The notes beneath the pieces are model-generated. The model was not told the DNA's origin. It saw nothing but the letters and a program-made list of their open reading frames with translations, and did no database searches. Both the position numbers and the translations under genes were made by a program. From assembly GCA_031406135.1 (NCBI GenBank), contig JANOGU010000094.1, forward strand, positions 1-10,791: 10,791 nucleotides of DNA. The letters run 5' to 3'. This document shows, in pieces, positions 1 to 5,655 of the stretch; the stretch's first letter is position 1, and every line of letters begins with the position of its first letter. The DNA is from JANOGU01 sp031406135 (GTDB taxonomy: Bacteria; Pseudomonadota; Alphaproteobacteria; Rhodobacterales; Rhodobacteraceae).

Positions 1-118
1 TTCCTGATCGTGACACGATGCCGACGTTGGGACCCGCGGCGGTGGGCAGTTGGGCGATCTCGCCGGCAGTGATGCCGATGTTGCACTTGCCCGGGCTGAT
101 GATGCCGGGACAGTTGGG
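1..118 (-). pseudogene. Internal fragment of a succinyl-CoA synthetase alpha (SucD)-like CoA ligase
   Basis: Reading leftward from base 118 in the frame whose codons begin at 118, 115 and so on, the translation contains NCPGIISPGKCNIGI, then GEIAQLP, then VGIVSRSG at the window edge. These correspond in order to the conserved GPNCPG-x-I-x-PG-x-C-x-IGI and VGIVSRSG-T segments of SucD-type CoA ligase alpha subunits, the end of the CoA-binding domain running into the ligase domain. The family's N-terminal ~120 residues, including the Rossmann CoA-binding part, are absent. Upstream sequence is the PanB-like gene in a different frame, with no start codon or ribosome site for a SucD protein. It is therefore a 5'-truncated remnant or one side of a chimeric join. 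The 3' continuation lies outside the window. The family assignment is confident; the cause of the truncation is not known. Confidence 0.72.
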
Positions 119-908
119 CCGAAAACTGCGCCGCGACCTCCGCTTCCGCCTGCACCAGATACGCCGCCGAGGGATAGCCGCCGGAATGCACGTCATCGGC
201 GAACGCCCGCATCGCCGCCACCCGAAGCCCCTGAAGCCGGTCCTGTTCGGCGGCGAAATCCGCATAGACCTTCGCGTGGCGCGGAATGTGGCTGCGGTTC
301 TGGCCCAGCACGTCGTCGGAAAACAGGTACTGCGCGTCCCCCGCCGCGCCGCCGCCCATCGACAGCAGGACCAGCGAGGTCTTCGCCGCGATGGCCGCGG
401 TGATCGCATCCGGCACCACCTCGATCTCCACCGCGAAGGCGCCCGCCTGCTCCAGCGCCACGCACTGCTCCCAGACCCGTTTCGCCTGATCCAGCGTCTT
501 GCCCACCGCACGGAATCCGCCGGTCCAGGTGCGTTTCGACGGGATCAACCCGACATGGCCGCAGACCGGGATCGCATGCTCGGCCAGCAGCCGGACCGTG
601 GCCAGCGACCCCGAGCAATAGACCCCATCCGCCCCATGCTTGTACAAGGGCAGGGCCCAGCGCAGGAAATCGTCCGGGCCGCCGATCTCGTAGAAGTTTT
701 CGCCGGGGAAGGCGAAAGCCTTCGGCGCCATTTCCCGGAAACGCCGGTCCAGGATCATCGCCGGGGGCACCGACAGCAGCTCCACCCCCGCGGCCTCTGC
801 CGCGGCGGCTTCGTCCAGCGTCTCGACCCGCAGCATGGCGAGCTTGCGCTTGCCCCGGTCGGCGCGCAGCGAGGCGACGGTGTGGATTGAAGAGGGACCG
901 AACACCAT
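3..908 (-). CDS. PanB-superfamily (ketopantoate hydroxymethyltransferase-like) protein, 3' end disrupted
   Basis: The start ATG (908-906) lies one base after the mocE stop (TGA-G-ATG), so translation is probably coupled. Residues 1-263 read as a PanB-like TIM barrel of the isocitrate lyase/PEP mutase superfamily: IPVCGHVGL (His118), EIEVVPDAI (Glu163), a GGGAAGDAQ loop, HIPRHAKVY, and a closing GGYPSAAY segment like the VYPGEEH end of E. coli PanB. His118 to Glu163 has the same spacing as His136 to Glu181 in E. coli PanB. However, the metal-binding Asp of the VGDSLG motif is replaced (LLSVPPA), LLADLPF is replaced by KAFAFPG, and the Lys/Glu of VKIEGG are replaced (VYCSGS). It is therefore probably not a ketopantoate synthase but a paralogue with another reaction, perhaps serving the moc operon. 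Homology stops near base 120. The frame stays open to the edge but encodes arginine/histidine-rich nonsense over a SucD-like fragment. The intact protein would probably end about ten residues later. Confidence 0.75.
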   Translation of the reverse strand, partial: MVFGPSSIHTVASLRADRGKRKLAMLRVETLDEAAAAEAAGVELLSVPPAMILDRRFREMAPKAFAFPGENFYEIGGPDDFLRWALPLYKHGADGVYCSGSLATVRLLAEHAIPVCGHVGLIPSKRTWTGGFRAVGKTLDQAKRVWEQCVALEQAGAFAVEIEVVPDAITAAIAAKTSLVLLSMGGGAAGDAQYLFSDDVLGQNRSHIPRHAKVYADFAAEQDRLQGLRVAAMRAFADDVHSGGYPSAAYLVQAEAEVAAQFSAQLSRHHQPGQVQHRHHCRRDRPTAHRRGSQRRHRVTIR

Positions 909-909
909 C

Positions 910-1218
910 TCAGACCTCCACGAAGACGCGACCGCCCTCGACCTTCACCCTGTAGGTCGCCAGGTTCACGCAGGCCGGTGCCCGCATCGCCGCACCCGTG
1001 CGATAGTCGAACTGGCCGTTGTGCTTGGGACATTCGATCAGGTGGTCCATGACAAGGCCGCCGGCGAGGTACACCTGCTCGTGGCTGCACAGCCCGTCGG
1101 TAGCGAACCACTCGTCTTCCGGGCTGCGGTACAGCGCGTAGGTGCGCCCGCCGTGGTCCCAGCGCACCACGTCCTCGGTCTCGATCTCGTCGGTCGGGAT
1201 GGCGTCGACCCAGGGCAT
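910..1218 (-). CDS. mocE: MocE-like Rieske [2Fe-2S] ferredoxin
   Basis: A 102-residue soluble Rieske-type ferredoxin. The cluster ligands are C44-S-H46 and C63-P-K-H66, in the order C-x-H ... C-x2-H, followed by NGQFDYRTG and a typical closing strand. It would carry electrons to the neighbouring MocD oxygenase. In Sinorhizobium the MocD/MocE/MocF set is assigned to removing the O-methyl group of 3-O-methyl-scyllo-inosamine. The start at 1218 has a GAGGA ribosome site about six bases upstream and lies eight bases after the mocD stop, so it is the second gene of a mocD-mocE-panB-like operon. No MocF-type ferredoxin reductase is seen in the window, so the reductant partner must be encoded elsewhere. 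Family assignment is firm; the MocE orthology rests on the pairing with MocD and the whole neighbourhood. Confidence 0.88.
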   Translation of the reverse strand: MPWVDAIPTDEIETEDVVRWDHGGRTYALYRSPEDEWFATDGLCSHEQVYLAGGLVMDHLIECPKHNGQFDYRTGAAMRAPACVNLATYRVKVEGGRVFVEV

Positions 1219-1226
1219 GCGCGTCC

Positions 1227-2309
1227 TCACTCGGCTGGCGCCGCGCCCAGCGCGGCGGAATGGTAATCCTCGCGGTACGGCTTCGCCGTGGCGGGCAGCT
1301 CGCGGCGAATGTAGAAATCCTCGTAGCTCAACTGCTTCAGAAAGGCCGGCCACATCTCGCGGAAGCCCGCGGCGATGGACGGCGTCGGCGCCGGCAGGTC
1401 GTCCTTGATCCGCGCGTGCAGCGCCGGCAGGCGGTGATAGGGCACCATCGGGAACAAGTGGTGCTCCACATGGTAGTTCATGTTCAGGTAGATGAACCGG
1501 CTGACCGGGTTCATCAGGACGGTGCGGCTGTTCAGCCGGTGGTCGGTGACGTTGTCGGCGAGCCCGCCGTGCTGCAAGAGCCCGGTCATGATGTGGTGCC
1601 AGGCGCCATACATCCGCGGCAGGCCGATCACCATCAGCGGCAGGATCGTTCCCCAGGACAGCGCCGCGACCAGCGTCACGGCATAGATCAGCGTGTAGAT
1701 CCGCGCCACACGCCGGACCTCGCCCCAGTCGCTCTCGGGGACGAAGGTCCGCTCCTCCGGGTTGGGTCCGAAGGCGGCGTTGCGCAGCAGGTTCGGAAAG
1801 AACCGGATCACGTCGATCACGCCGAAGAAGTTGAGGATCACCTTGGCCAGTTCGGGCGGCCGCATCACCGCGATCTCGGGGTCGCGGCCGACGATGTAGG
1901 TGTCGGTGTGGTGCCGCGCGTGGCTCCAGCGCCAGCTGGCGGCGTTGCGCATGATCATGAACGAGGCGATCTGGTAGACCACGTTGTTCATCCGGGGCGT
2001 GCGGAAGGCGGTGCCGTGGCCGCACTCGTGCCAGCGCGAATCCGAGGCACTGCCGTAAAGGACGCCATAGGCGAGCCAGAACGGCGCCGACCACCACGAC
2101 GGCCAGAACCAGATGCCGATCCCGGCGAAAAGCATCATGGCGCCGTAATAGATCACCGTATCGCGGATCGCCGGCTGGTCGGTCCGCTCCATCAGCGCCT
2201 TCATCTCCTTGCGGGGAACGTCGCTGTGGTACCACTCGGCGGCGGCAAGCCCAGTCGCCACCGCGCGGGCCGCATCCGGCCCCAGCAGGCTGTAGTCGCG
2301 CTTGGCCAT
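1227..2309 (-). CDS. mocD: MocD-like membrane di-iron oxygenase (fatty acid desaturase family)
   Basis: A 360-residue integral membrane protein of the desaturase/alkane hydroxylase fold. All three histidine boxes are present: H94-ECG-H98, H130-AR-HH134 and H280-VE-HH284 (in NYHVEHHLFP), spaced as expected to bind a di-iron centre. Hydrophobic segments lie near residues 52-85, 110-122, 210-240 and 255-265. The likely role is oxidative attack, probably O-demethylation, on a methylated inositol or inosamine using electrons from the adjacent Rieske protein. Start choice: the ATG at 2309 is preceded by GGGAGGGG at the right distance, and the protein then starts MAKRDYSLLGPD. A start further upstream (to 2450) would add residues encoded by the tandem-repeat region and is less likely. 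First gene of the leftward operon. A lipid desaturase is possible, but the Rieske partner and moc neighbours argue for MocD. Confidence 0.87.
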   Translation of the reverse strand: MAKRDYSLLGPDAARAVATGLAAAEWYHSDVPRKEMKALMERTDQPAIRDTVIYYGAMMLFAGIGIWFWPSWWSAPFWLAYGVLYGSASDSRWHECGHGTAFRTPRMNNVVYQIASFMIMRNAASWRWSHARHHTDTYIVGRDPEIAVMRPPELAKVILNFFGVIDVIRFFPNLLRNAAFGPNPEERTFVPESDWGEVRRVARIYTLIYAVTLVAALSWGTILPLMVIGLPRMYGAWHHIMTGLLQHGGLADNVTDHRLNSRTVLMNPVSRFIYLNMNYHVEHHLFPMVPYHRLPALHARIKDDLPAPTPSIAAGFREMWPAFLKQLSYEDFYIRRELPATAKPYREDYHSAALGAAPAE

Positions 2310-2368
2310 CGGCCCCTCCCTCAAATGCGCGGCGCCGGGATGCGGCGCGCATCGTATGGCTGCAGATA

Positions 2369-2417
2369 CCCGACAAGAACCCGACAAGAACCCGACAAGA
2401 GCCCGACGGCAACCCGA
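2369..2417. repeat. 11-bp tandem repeat in the mocD/lacI divergent control region
   Basis: The unit CCCGACAAGAA occurs at 2369-2379 and 2380-2390, with one change at 2391-2401 (final A to G). It is degenerate at 2402-2412 (CCCGACGGCAA) and CCCGAC begins a fifth unit at 2413. An 11-base period is close to one turn of DNA, so copies would lie on the same face of the helix. It lies in the mocD leader between the candidate promoter and the start codon. It could bind a regulator in series or be a simple slippage repeat. Confidence 0.85.
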
Positions 2418-2434
2418 CGCGGCGGGCAGCCTTC

Positions 2435-2453
2435 GGTTTGGAACATCCATACC
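2435..2453. promoter_or_regulatory. Candidate operator palindrome upstream of mocD
   Basis: An imperfect 19-base palindrome with arms GGTTTGGA and TCCATACC around ACA; seven of nine base pairs match. It contains GAACATCCAT, which closely resembles GAACATTCCAT in the palindrome in front of mocC (3666-3676), and it covers the candidate mocD -10 box. It is a plausible site for the adjacent LacI-type regulator; this is inference. Confidence 0.42.
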
Positions 2454-2473
2454 GCTCTTGCGCGGAATGACAA
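2446..2473 (-). promoter_or_regulatory. Candidate sigma-70 promoter for the mocD operon
   Basis: On the minus strand, TTGTCA (2473-2468) and TATGGA (2451-2446) are separated by 16 bases, a fair match to -35/-10 boxes. The -10 box lies inside the 2435-2453 palindrome, an arrangement that would allow repression. Transcripts would have a leader of about 130 bases that includes the 11-bp repeats. Confidence 0.38.
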
Positions 2474-2556
2474 AGATGCCCCCTTGATGATCGCCTCAAT
2501 AGCCCTCATCCTGAGGGTCGCAGCTTGACGAAAAAACATCATTCACGGAACCACCC

Positions 2557-3588
2557 GTGGCCAACCGTCCCACCATCGCCGATGTCGCCCGAGCGGCGGG
2601 TGTCTCCGTCGCCACCGTGGATCGCGTGCTCAACGGCCGCGAGGCGGTGCGCGAGGCGACGGCGCGTCAGGTCTACGAAGCGGCGAGCCGGATCGGCTAC
2701 CACGCCGCGGCGCTGATCGGGCAGCGGGTGGCGGCCGACCTGCCGGCGATGCGGTTCGGGGTGGTGCTGCACAAGGAGCGCCAGGCCTTCTACCAGGCTT
2801 TCGCCGTCGAACTGCAACGCGCCGCCCGGGCGCTGACCGGCGTGCGGGCGGAAGTCAGCGTTGCCTTCGCCGCCAGCCAGTCGCCCGGCGATTTCGCCAA
2901 GCTGATGCTGGCTTTCCGCGGCAAGGCCGATGCCGTCGCGGCCACCGCGGTGACCCACCACGAGGTGACCGAGGCGGTGGAGCAGCTGAAAGCCGCCGGC
3001 CTGCCGACCTTTGCGCTGTTGAATGATTTCGCCCCGGGGGTGCGTCAGAACTACCTCGGTCTCAACAATATCAAGGTCGGGCGCGTTGCGGCCCAGATGA
3101 TCGCCACCGCGGCGCACAAGCCCGGCAAGCTCGCCGTCTTCGTCGGCGGTTACCGTTGGCACGGGCACGAACTGCGCGAGACCGGCTTCCGCAGCCATAT
3201 CCGCGAAATGGCCCCGCGCTTTGCCGTGCTGGACACGCTGGTCAACCTCGAGACCCGGCAACTGACCTACGAGGCGACGCTGGACCTGCTGGCCCGCCAC
3301 CCCGACCTGCGCGGCATCTACTGCGCCGGCGGCGGCATGGAGGGCGCCATCGCCGCCCTGCGCGAGGCGCGCAAGCCGGGCGAGGTGGTGCTGGTGGTGA
3401 ACGAACTGACCCCCGAGTCGCGGCTGGCGCAGCAGCAGGGTATCGTCGCGCTGGTCATCGCCACGCCTTTGACCGAACTGTGCCGCGACCTCTTCGCGAT
3501 GATGGCGGACGCGGTGCGTCAGGGGCCGTCCGGGATTTCCGGCCAGCACTTCCTGCAGCCGCTGCTCTACCTGCCGGAATCGGTCTGA
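2557..3588 (+). CDS. LacI-family transcriptional regulator
   Basis: A 343-residue LacI/GalR regulator. An N-terminal helix-turn-helix spans residues 5-27 (PTIADVARAAGVSVATVDRV then LNG), followed by a hinge and a periplasmic-binding-protein-like effector domain from about residue 65 to the end. It starts with GTG at 2557; only a weak GGAA lies upstream, but the helix-turn-helix begins immediately, so no other start fits. The VDRVLNGR form of the recognition helix is typical of the sugar/inositol-responsive branch. It lies between the divergent mocD operon and the mocC-mocB-transporter-mocA genes, so it most likely controls both sides in response to the imported polyol or a breakdown product. 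Classical rhizobial moc loci use MocR (GntR/aminotransferase type) instead. The effector is unknown. Confidence 0.9.
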   Translation: MANRPTIADVARAAGVSVATVDRVLNGREAVREATARQVYEAASRIGYHAAALIGQRVAADLPAMRFGVVLHKERQAFYQAFAVELQRAARALTGVRAEVSVAFAASQSPGDFAKLMLAFRGKADAVAATAVTHHEVTEAVEQLKAAGLPTFALLNDFAPGVRQNYLGLNNIKVGRVAAQMIATAAHKPGKLAVFVGGYRWHGHELRETGFRSHIREMAPRFAVLDTLVNLETRQLTYEATLDLLARHPDLRGIYCAGGGMEGAIAALREARKPGEVVLVVNELTPESRLAQQQGIVALVIATPLTELCRDLFAMMADAVRQGPSGISGQHFLQPLLYLPESV

Positions 3589-3611
3589 TTGAGAGAACTT
3601 CGTCAGCATCG

Positions 3612-3647
3612 GCGCCGCGAATCCATCATTCCTGAGGGATTCGGCGC
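3612..3647 (+). terminator. Stem-loop after the LacI-type gene
   Basis: An inverted repeat pairs GCGCCG (3612-3617) plus AATCC (3620-3624) with GGATT plus CGGCGC (3637-3647), with a two-base bulge at 3618-3619 and a 12-base loop. It begins about 24 bases past the regulator stop. There is no run of T, so it could be an imperfect terminator or an mRNA-processing structure separating lacI from the catabolic genes. Confidence 0.4.
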
Positions 3648-3655
3648 GACTCGGA

Positions 3656-3685
3656 TTGACGGGACGAACATTCCATCCGCATGCT
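3656..3685 (+). promoter_or_regulatory. Candidate promoter for the mocC operon
   Basis: TTGACG (3656-3661) is a good -35 box. With an 18-base spacer the -10 would be CATGCT (3680-3685), which keeps only the two most conserved positions. The -10 lies within the perfect palindrome 3671-3693. Weak by itself, but the layout mirrors that at mocD. Confidence 0.33.
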
Positions 3686-3693
3686 GGATGGAA
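3671..3693. promoter_or_regulatory. Candidate operator: perfect 8-bp inverted repeat upstream of mocC
   Basis: The arms TTCCATCC (3671-3678) and GGATGGAA (3686-3693) are perfect complements around a seven-base spacer GCATGCT. It is 50 bases before the mocC start and after the regulator gene. The left side reads GAACATTCCAT, shared apart from one base with the mocD palindrome. This fits an operator of the adjacent LacI-type protein. Confidence 0.5.
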
Positions 3694-3742
3694 CGAAAGA
3701 TCGCACCGCGCCATTCAACGCGGTGTGCCCCGGGGGGGATCG

Positions 3743-4558
3743 ATGCAACGCGCCCTGAACCACATGACCGTGGCCGGTCTGGGATTTGCGCGGGCTGTCG
3801 ATCTGGCGGCGCAGCTTGGTTGCGTCGGGATCGAGGCGCGCAACGATCTGCCGCAGCCGCTGTTCGACGGAATGGCGCCGGAGGCGGCGCGCGACCTGCT
3901 GGCGTCCCGGGGCCTGCGCCTCCTTGCCCTGGCCGAAGTGAAGCGCTTCAACGACTGGTCGGACGACAAGGCGGCCGAAGCGCGGGCGCTGATGCGGATC
4001 GCGGTCGCGGCGGGGGCCGAAGCGGTCAGCCTGATCCCGCGCAACGACGGCCTGGGCCTCGGCAACGGCGAGCGCCAGGCCAACCTGCGCGTCGCCCTGC
4101 GCAACCTCGGGCCGATGCTGGAAGACCACGGCCTCCTCGGCCTCGTGGAGCCGCTGGGCTTCGAGGTCTGCGCCCTGCGCTACAAGTCCGAAGCGATCGA
4201 TGCGATCGAAGGTCTGGGCGCCGCGGGGTGCTTCAGGCTGGTGCACGACACCTTCCACCACCACCTCGCCGGCGGCGGGCCGCTCTATCCGCAGTACACC
4301 GGCATCGTCCACATTTCCGGCGTCGCCGATCCGGCGCTCACCGTGAACGAGATGGCCGACCGCCACCGCGTGCTGGTCGATGGCCAGGACCGGCTCGGCA
4401 ACGTCGCCCAGATCGCCGCGCTGACCGCCGCGGGCTACGCCGGGCCGGTCAGCCTTGAATGCTTCGCGCCCGAGGTCCACGCCCTGCCCGATCCGGGCAC
4501 GGCGCTGGCCCGCTCCTTCGACTTCATCCGCGACCAGCTTGCCGCAAAGGCGGCCTGA
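3743..4558 (+). CDS. mocC: MocC-like sugar phosphate isomerase/epimerase (IolE/xylose isomerase TIM barrel)
   Basis: A 271-residue TIM-barrel protein of the AP endonuclease 2/xylose isomerase-like family. It begins MQRALNHMTVAGL and carries the family signatures GIEARNDL, SLIPRND, VEPLGFE, VHDTFHHHLAGGG, HISGV and SLECFAPE. Glu136, Asp169, His190 and Glu239 are candidates for the divalent metal site. MocC is required for rhizopine use in Sinorhizobium. Related IolE dehydrates scyllo-inosose, so a step on an oxidised inositol or inosamine ring is likely. The ATG at 3743 is chosen because the family consensus starts there; only a G-rich stretch precedes it. An in-frame TTG at 3656 lies in the promoter region and is rejected. 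It is 154 bases after the regulator and 84 bases before mocB. Confidence 0.85.
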   Translation: MQRALNHMTVAGLGFARAVDLAAQLGCVGIEARNDLPQPLFDGMAPEAARDLLASRGLRLLALAEVKRFNDWSDDKAAEARALMRIAVAAGAEAVSLIPRNDGLGLGNGERQANLRVALRNLGPMLEDHGLLGLVEPLGFEVCALRYKSEAIDAIEGLGAAGCFRLVHDTFHHHLAGGGPLYPQYTGIVHISGVADPALTVNEMADRHRVLVDGQDRLGNVAQIAALTAAGYAGPVSLECFAPEVHALPDPGTALARSFDFIRDQLAAKAA

Positions 4559-4575
4559 GGCGCGGATGCTGAACC

Positions 4576-4625
4576 GGCCCCGCAGGGGGCCTCCGGCTGA
4601 CACATCCGGGTGTGCCGGACACCCG
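4576..4625 (+). other. Two hairpins between mocC and mocB
   Basis: The first hairpin is GGCCCC (4576-4581) pairing with GGGGCC (4586-4591) over a four-base loop. The second is CGGGTGT (4607-4613) pairing with ACACCCG (4619-4625) over GCCGG, ending only a few bases before the mocB ribosome site. There are no T tracts. They probably stabilise or process the mRNA so that the binding protein is made in excess. Confidence 0.5.
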
Positions 4626-4642
4626 AACGGGAGGACGACCAG

Positions 4643-5584
4643 ATGAAGAAGACCCTTCTTGCTGCGGGCATCACGATGCTCCTCGGCACCACCGCCATGG
4701 CGCAGAACATCGGCGTGACGATGGCGAAGTTCGACGACAACTTCCTGACCGTGCTGCGCAACGGCATCCAGGCCCAGGCCGATGCCGCGGGCCTGTCGGT
4801 GCAGATCGAGGACGCCGGAAACGACGTGGCCAAGCAGCTCGACCAGATCAACAACTTCATCGCCTCGGGCGTGGATGCGATCATCGTCAACCCGGTGGAC
4901 ACCTCGGCCACCCAGGCGATGACCGACGCCGCCGCCGCCGCCGGCGTGCCGCTGGTCTTCGTCAACCGCCAGCCGATCAACCTCGACACGCTGCCCGACA
5001 ACCAGGCCTTCGTGGCCTCGAACGAAGTGGATTCGGGCACGCTCGAGACCATCGCGCTGTGCGACAACTGGGCGGCCGAGGGCAAGACCGAGGTCAACGT
5101 CTACGTGTTGCAGGGCGAACTGTCGAACCAGGCCGCCGTGCAGCGCACCGCCGACATCTATGACGTGATCGCGGCCGGCAAATGCGCGGTCAAGGTCAAC
5201 TTCATCGACCAGCAGACCGCCAACTGGTCGCGTGACGAGGCGCAGAACCTTATGACCAACGGGGTGTCGACCGGCGCCGCGTTCGACGGCGTCATCGCCA
5301 ACAACGACGAGATGGCGATCGGCGCGATCCAGGCGATGAAGGCCGCGGGCATCGACATGGCGACCGTGCAGGTCGGCGGCGTGGATGCGACGCAGGACGC
5401 CTTGGTGGCGATGGCAGCGGGCGATCTCGACGTCACCGTGTTCCAGAACGCGGCGGCGCAGGGTTCTGGCTCACTCGACGCGGCGGTCGCGCTATCCAAG
5501 GGCGAAGCGGTGGAGAATGCGGTCTGGGTGCCGTTCGAACTGGTGACCCCGGCCAACATCGCCGACTATACCGCGAAGAACTGA
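4643..5584 (+). CDS. mocB: MocB-like periplasmic substrate-binding protein
   Basis: A 313-residue type I periplasmic binding protein of the ribose/inositol/rhizopine group. Residues 1-20 form a signal peptide (MKKTLLAAGITMLLGTTAMA), with cleavage expected after AMA. The mature part begins with IGVTMAKFDDNFLTVLRNG, the typical first strand and helix. It then has DQINNFIASGVDAIIVNPVD, PLVFVNRQP, a central ANWSRDEA segment, IANNDEMAIGAIQAMK and VGGVDAT. It would capture the substrate in the periplasm and deliver it to the permease. A GGGAGG ribosome site precedes the ATG by eight bases. It lies between hairpins on both sides, as is common for an over-expressed binding protein. Neighbours suggest a rhizopine or methyl-inositol ligand; myo-inositol or ribose cannot be excluded from sequence alone. 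Confidence 0.88.
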   Translation: MKKTLLAAGITMLLGTTAMAQNIGVTMAKFDDNFLTVLRNGIQAQADAAGLSVQIEDAGNDVAKQLDQINNFIASGVDAIIVNPVDTSATQAMTDAAAAAGVPLVFVNRQPINLDTLPDNQAFVASNEVDSGTLETIALCDNWAAEGKTEVNVYVLQGELSNQAAVQRTADIYDVIAAGKCAVKVNFIDQQTANWSRDEAQNLMTNGVSTGAAFDGVIANNDEMAIGAIQAMKAAGIDMATVQVGGVDATQDALVAMAAGDLDVTVFQNAAAQGSGSLDAAVALSKGEAVENAVWVPFELVTPANIADYTAKN

Positions 5585-5606
5585 TCCGCATCGCGGACAA
5601 CATGAC

Positions 5607-5632
5607 GGAAGGGGCGGGCGACCGCCCCTTCC
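5607..5632 (+). terminator. Strong 11-bp hairpin after mocB (partial terminator or mRNA stabiliser)
   Basis: The perfect arms GGAAGGGGCGG (5607-5617) and CCGCCCCTTCC (5622-5632) enclose the loop GCGA. It starts 22 bases after the mocB stop and ends 23 bases before the permease ATG. No T run follows. Its likely job is to protect the mocC-mocB message or lower read-through, giving more binding protein than membrane components. Confidence 0.7.
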
Positions 5633-5655
5633 TGCCAGTCAGGGGGACAGGACGG

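Noticed and set aside
1..908. PanB-SucD as a genuine fusion made by programmed frameshifting
   Set aside because: The SucD part lacks its entire N-terminal CoA-binding half and no slippery sequence with a following structure is evident; a deletion or assembly join explains it more simply.
910..2499. A single leftward open frame that joins the Rieske protein to a long upstream part, looking like an oxygenase-ferredoxin fusion
   Set aside because: Upstream of 1218 this frame reads mocD out of frame and gives arginine/alanine-rich sequence without motifs. The real MocD with all three histidine boxes is in another frame, and mocE has its own ribosome site.
1260..2528. Long rightward open frame opposite mocD
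   Set aside because: Histidine- and arginine-rich antisense shadow of a GC-rich gene; no domain is recognisable and it runs through the control region.
2539..3714. Long leftward open frame opposite the LacI-type gene
   Set aside because: Antisense shadow in high-GC DNA; the plus strand has a clear helix-turn-helix protein.
3656..3742. N-terminal extension of MocC from a TTG at 3656
   Set aside because: It would be encoded by the palindrome and promoter region, and family members start at the residue set beginning MQRALNHM.
5602..5655. Upstream ATG for the permease
   Set aside because: The strong hairpin 5607-5632 would be inside the coding region, and the ATG at 5656 has the better ribosome site and gives the usual N-terminus.
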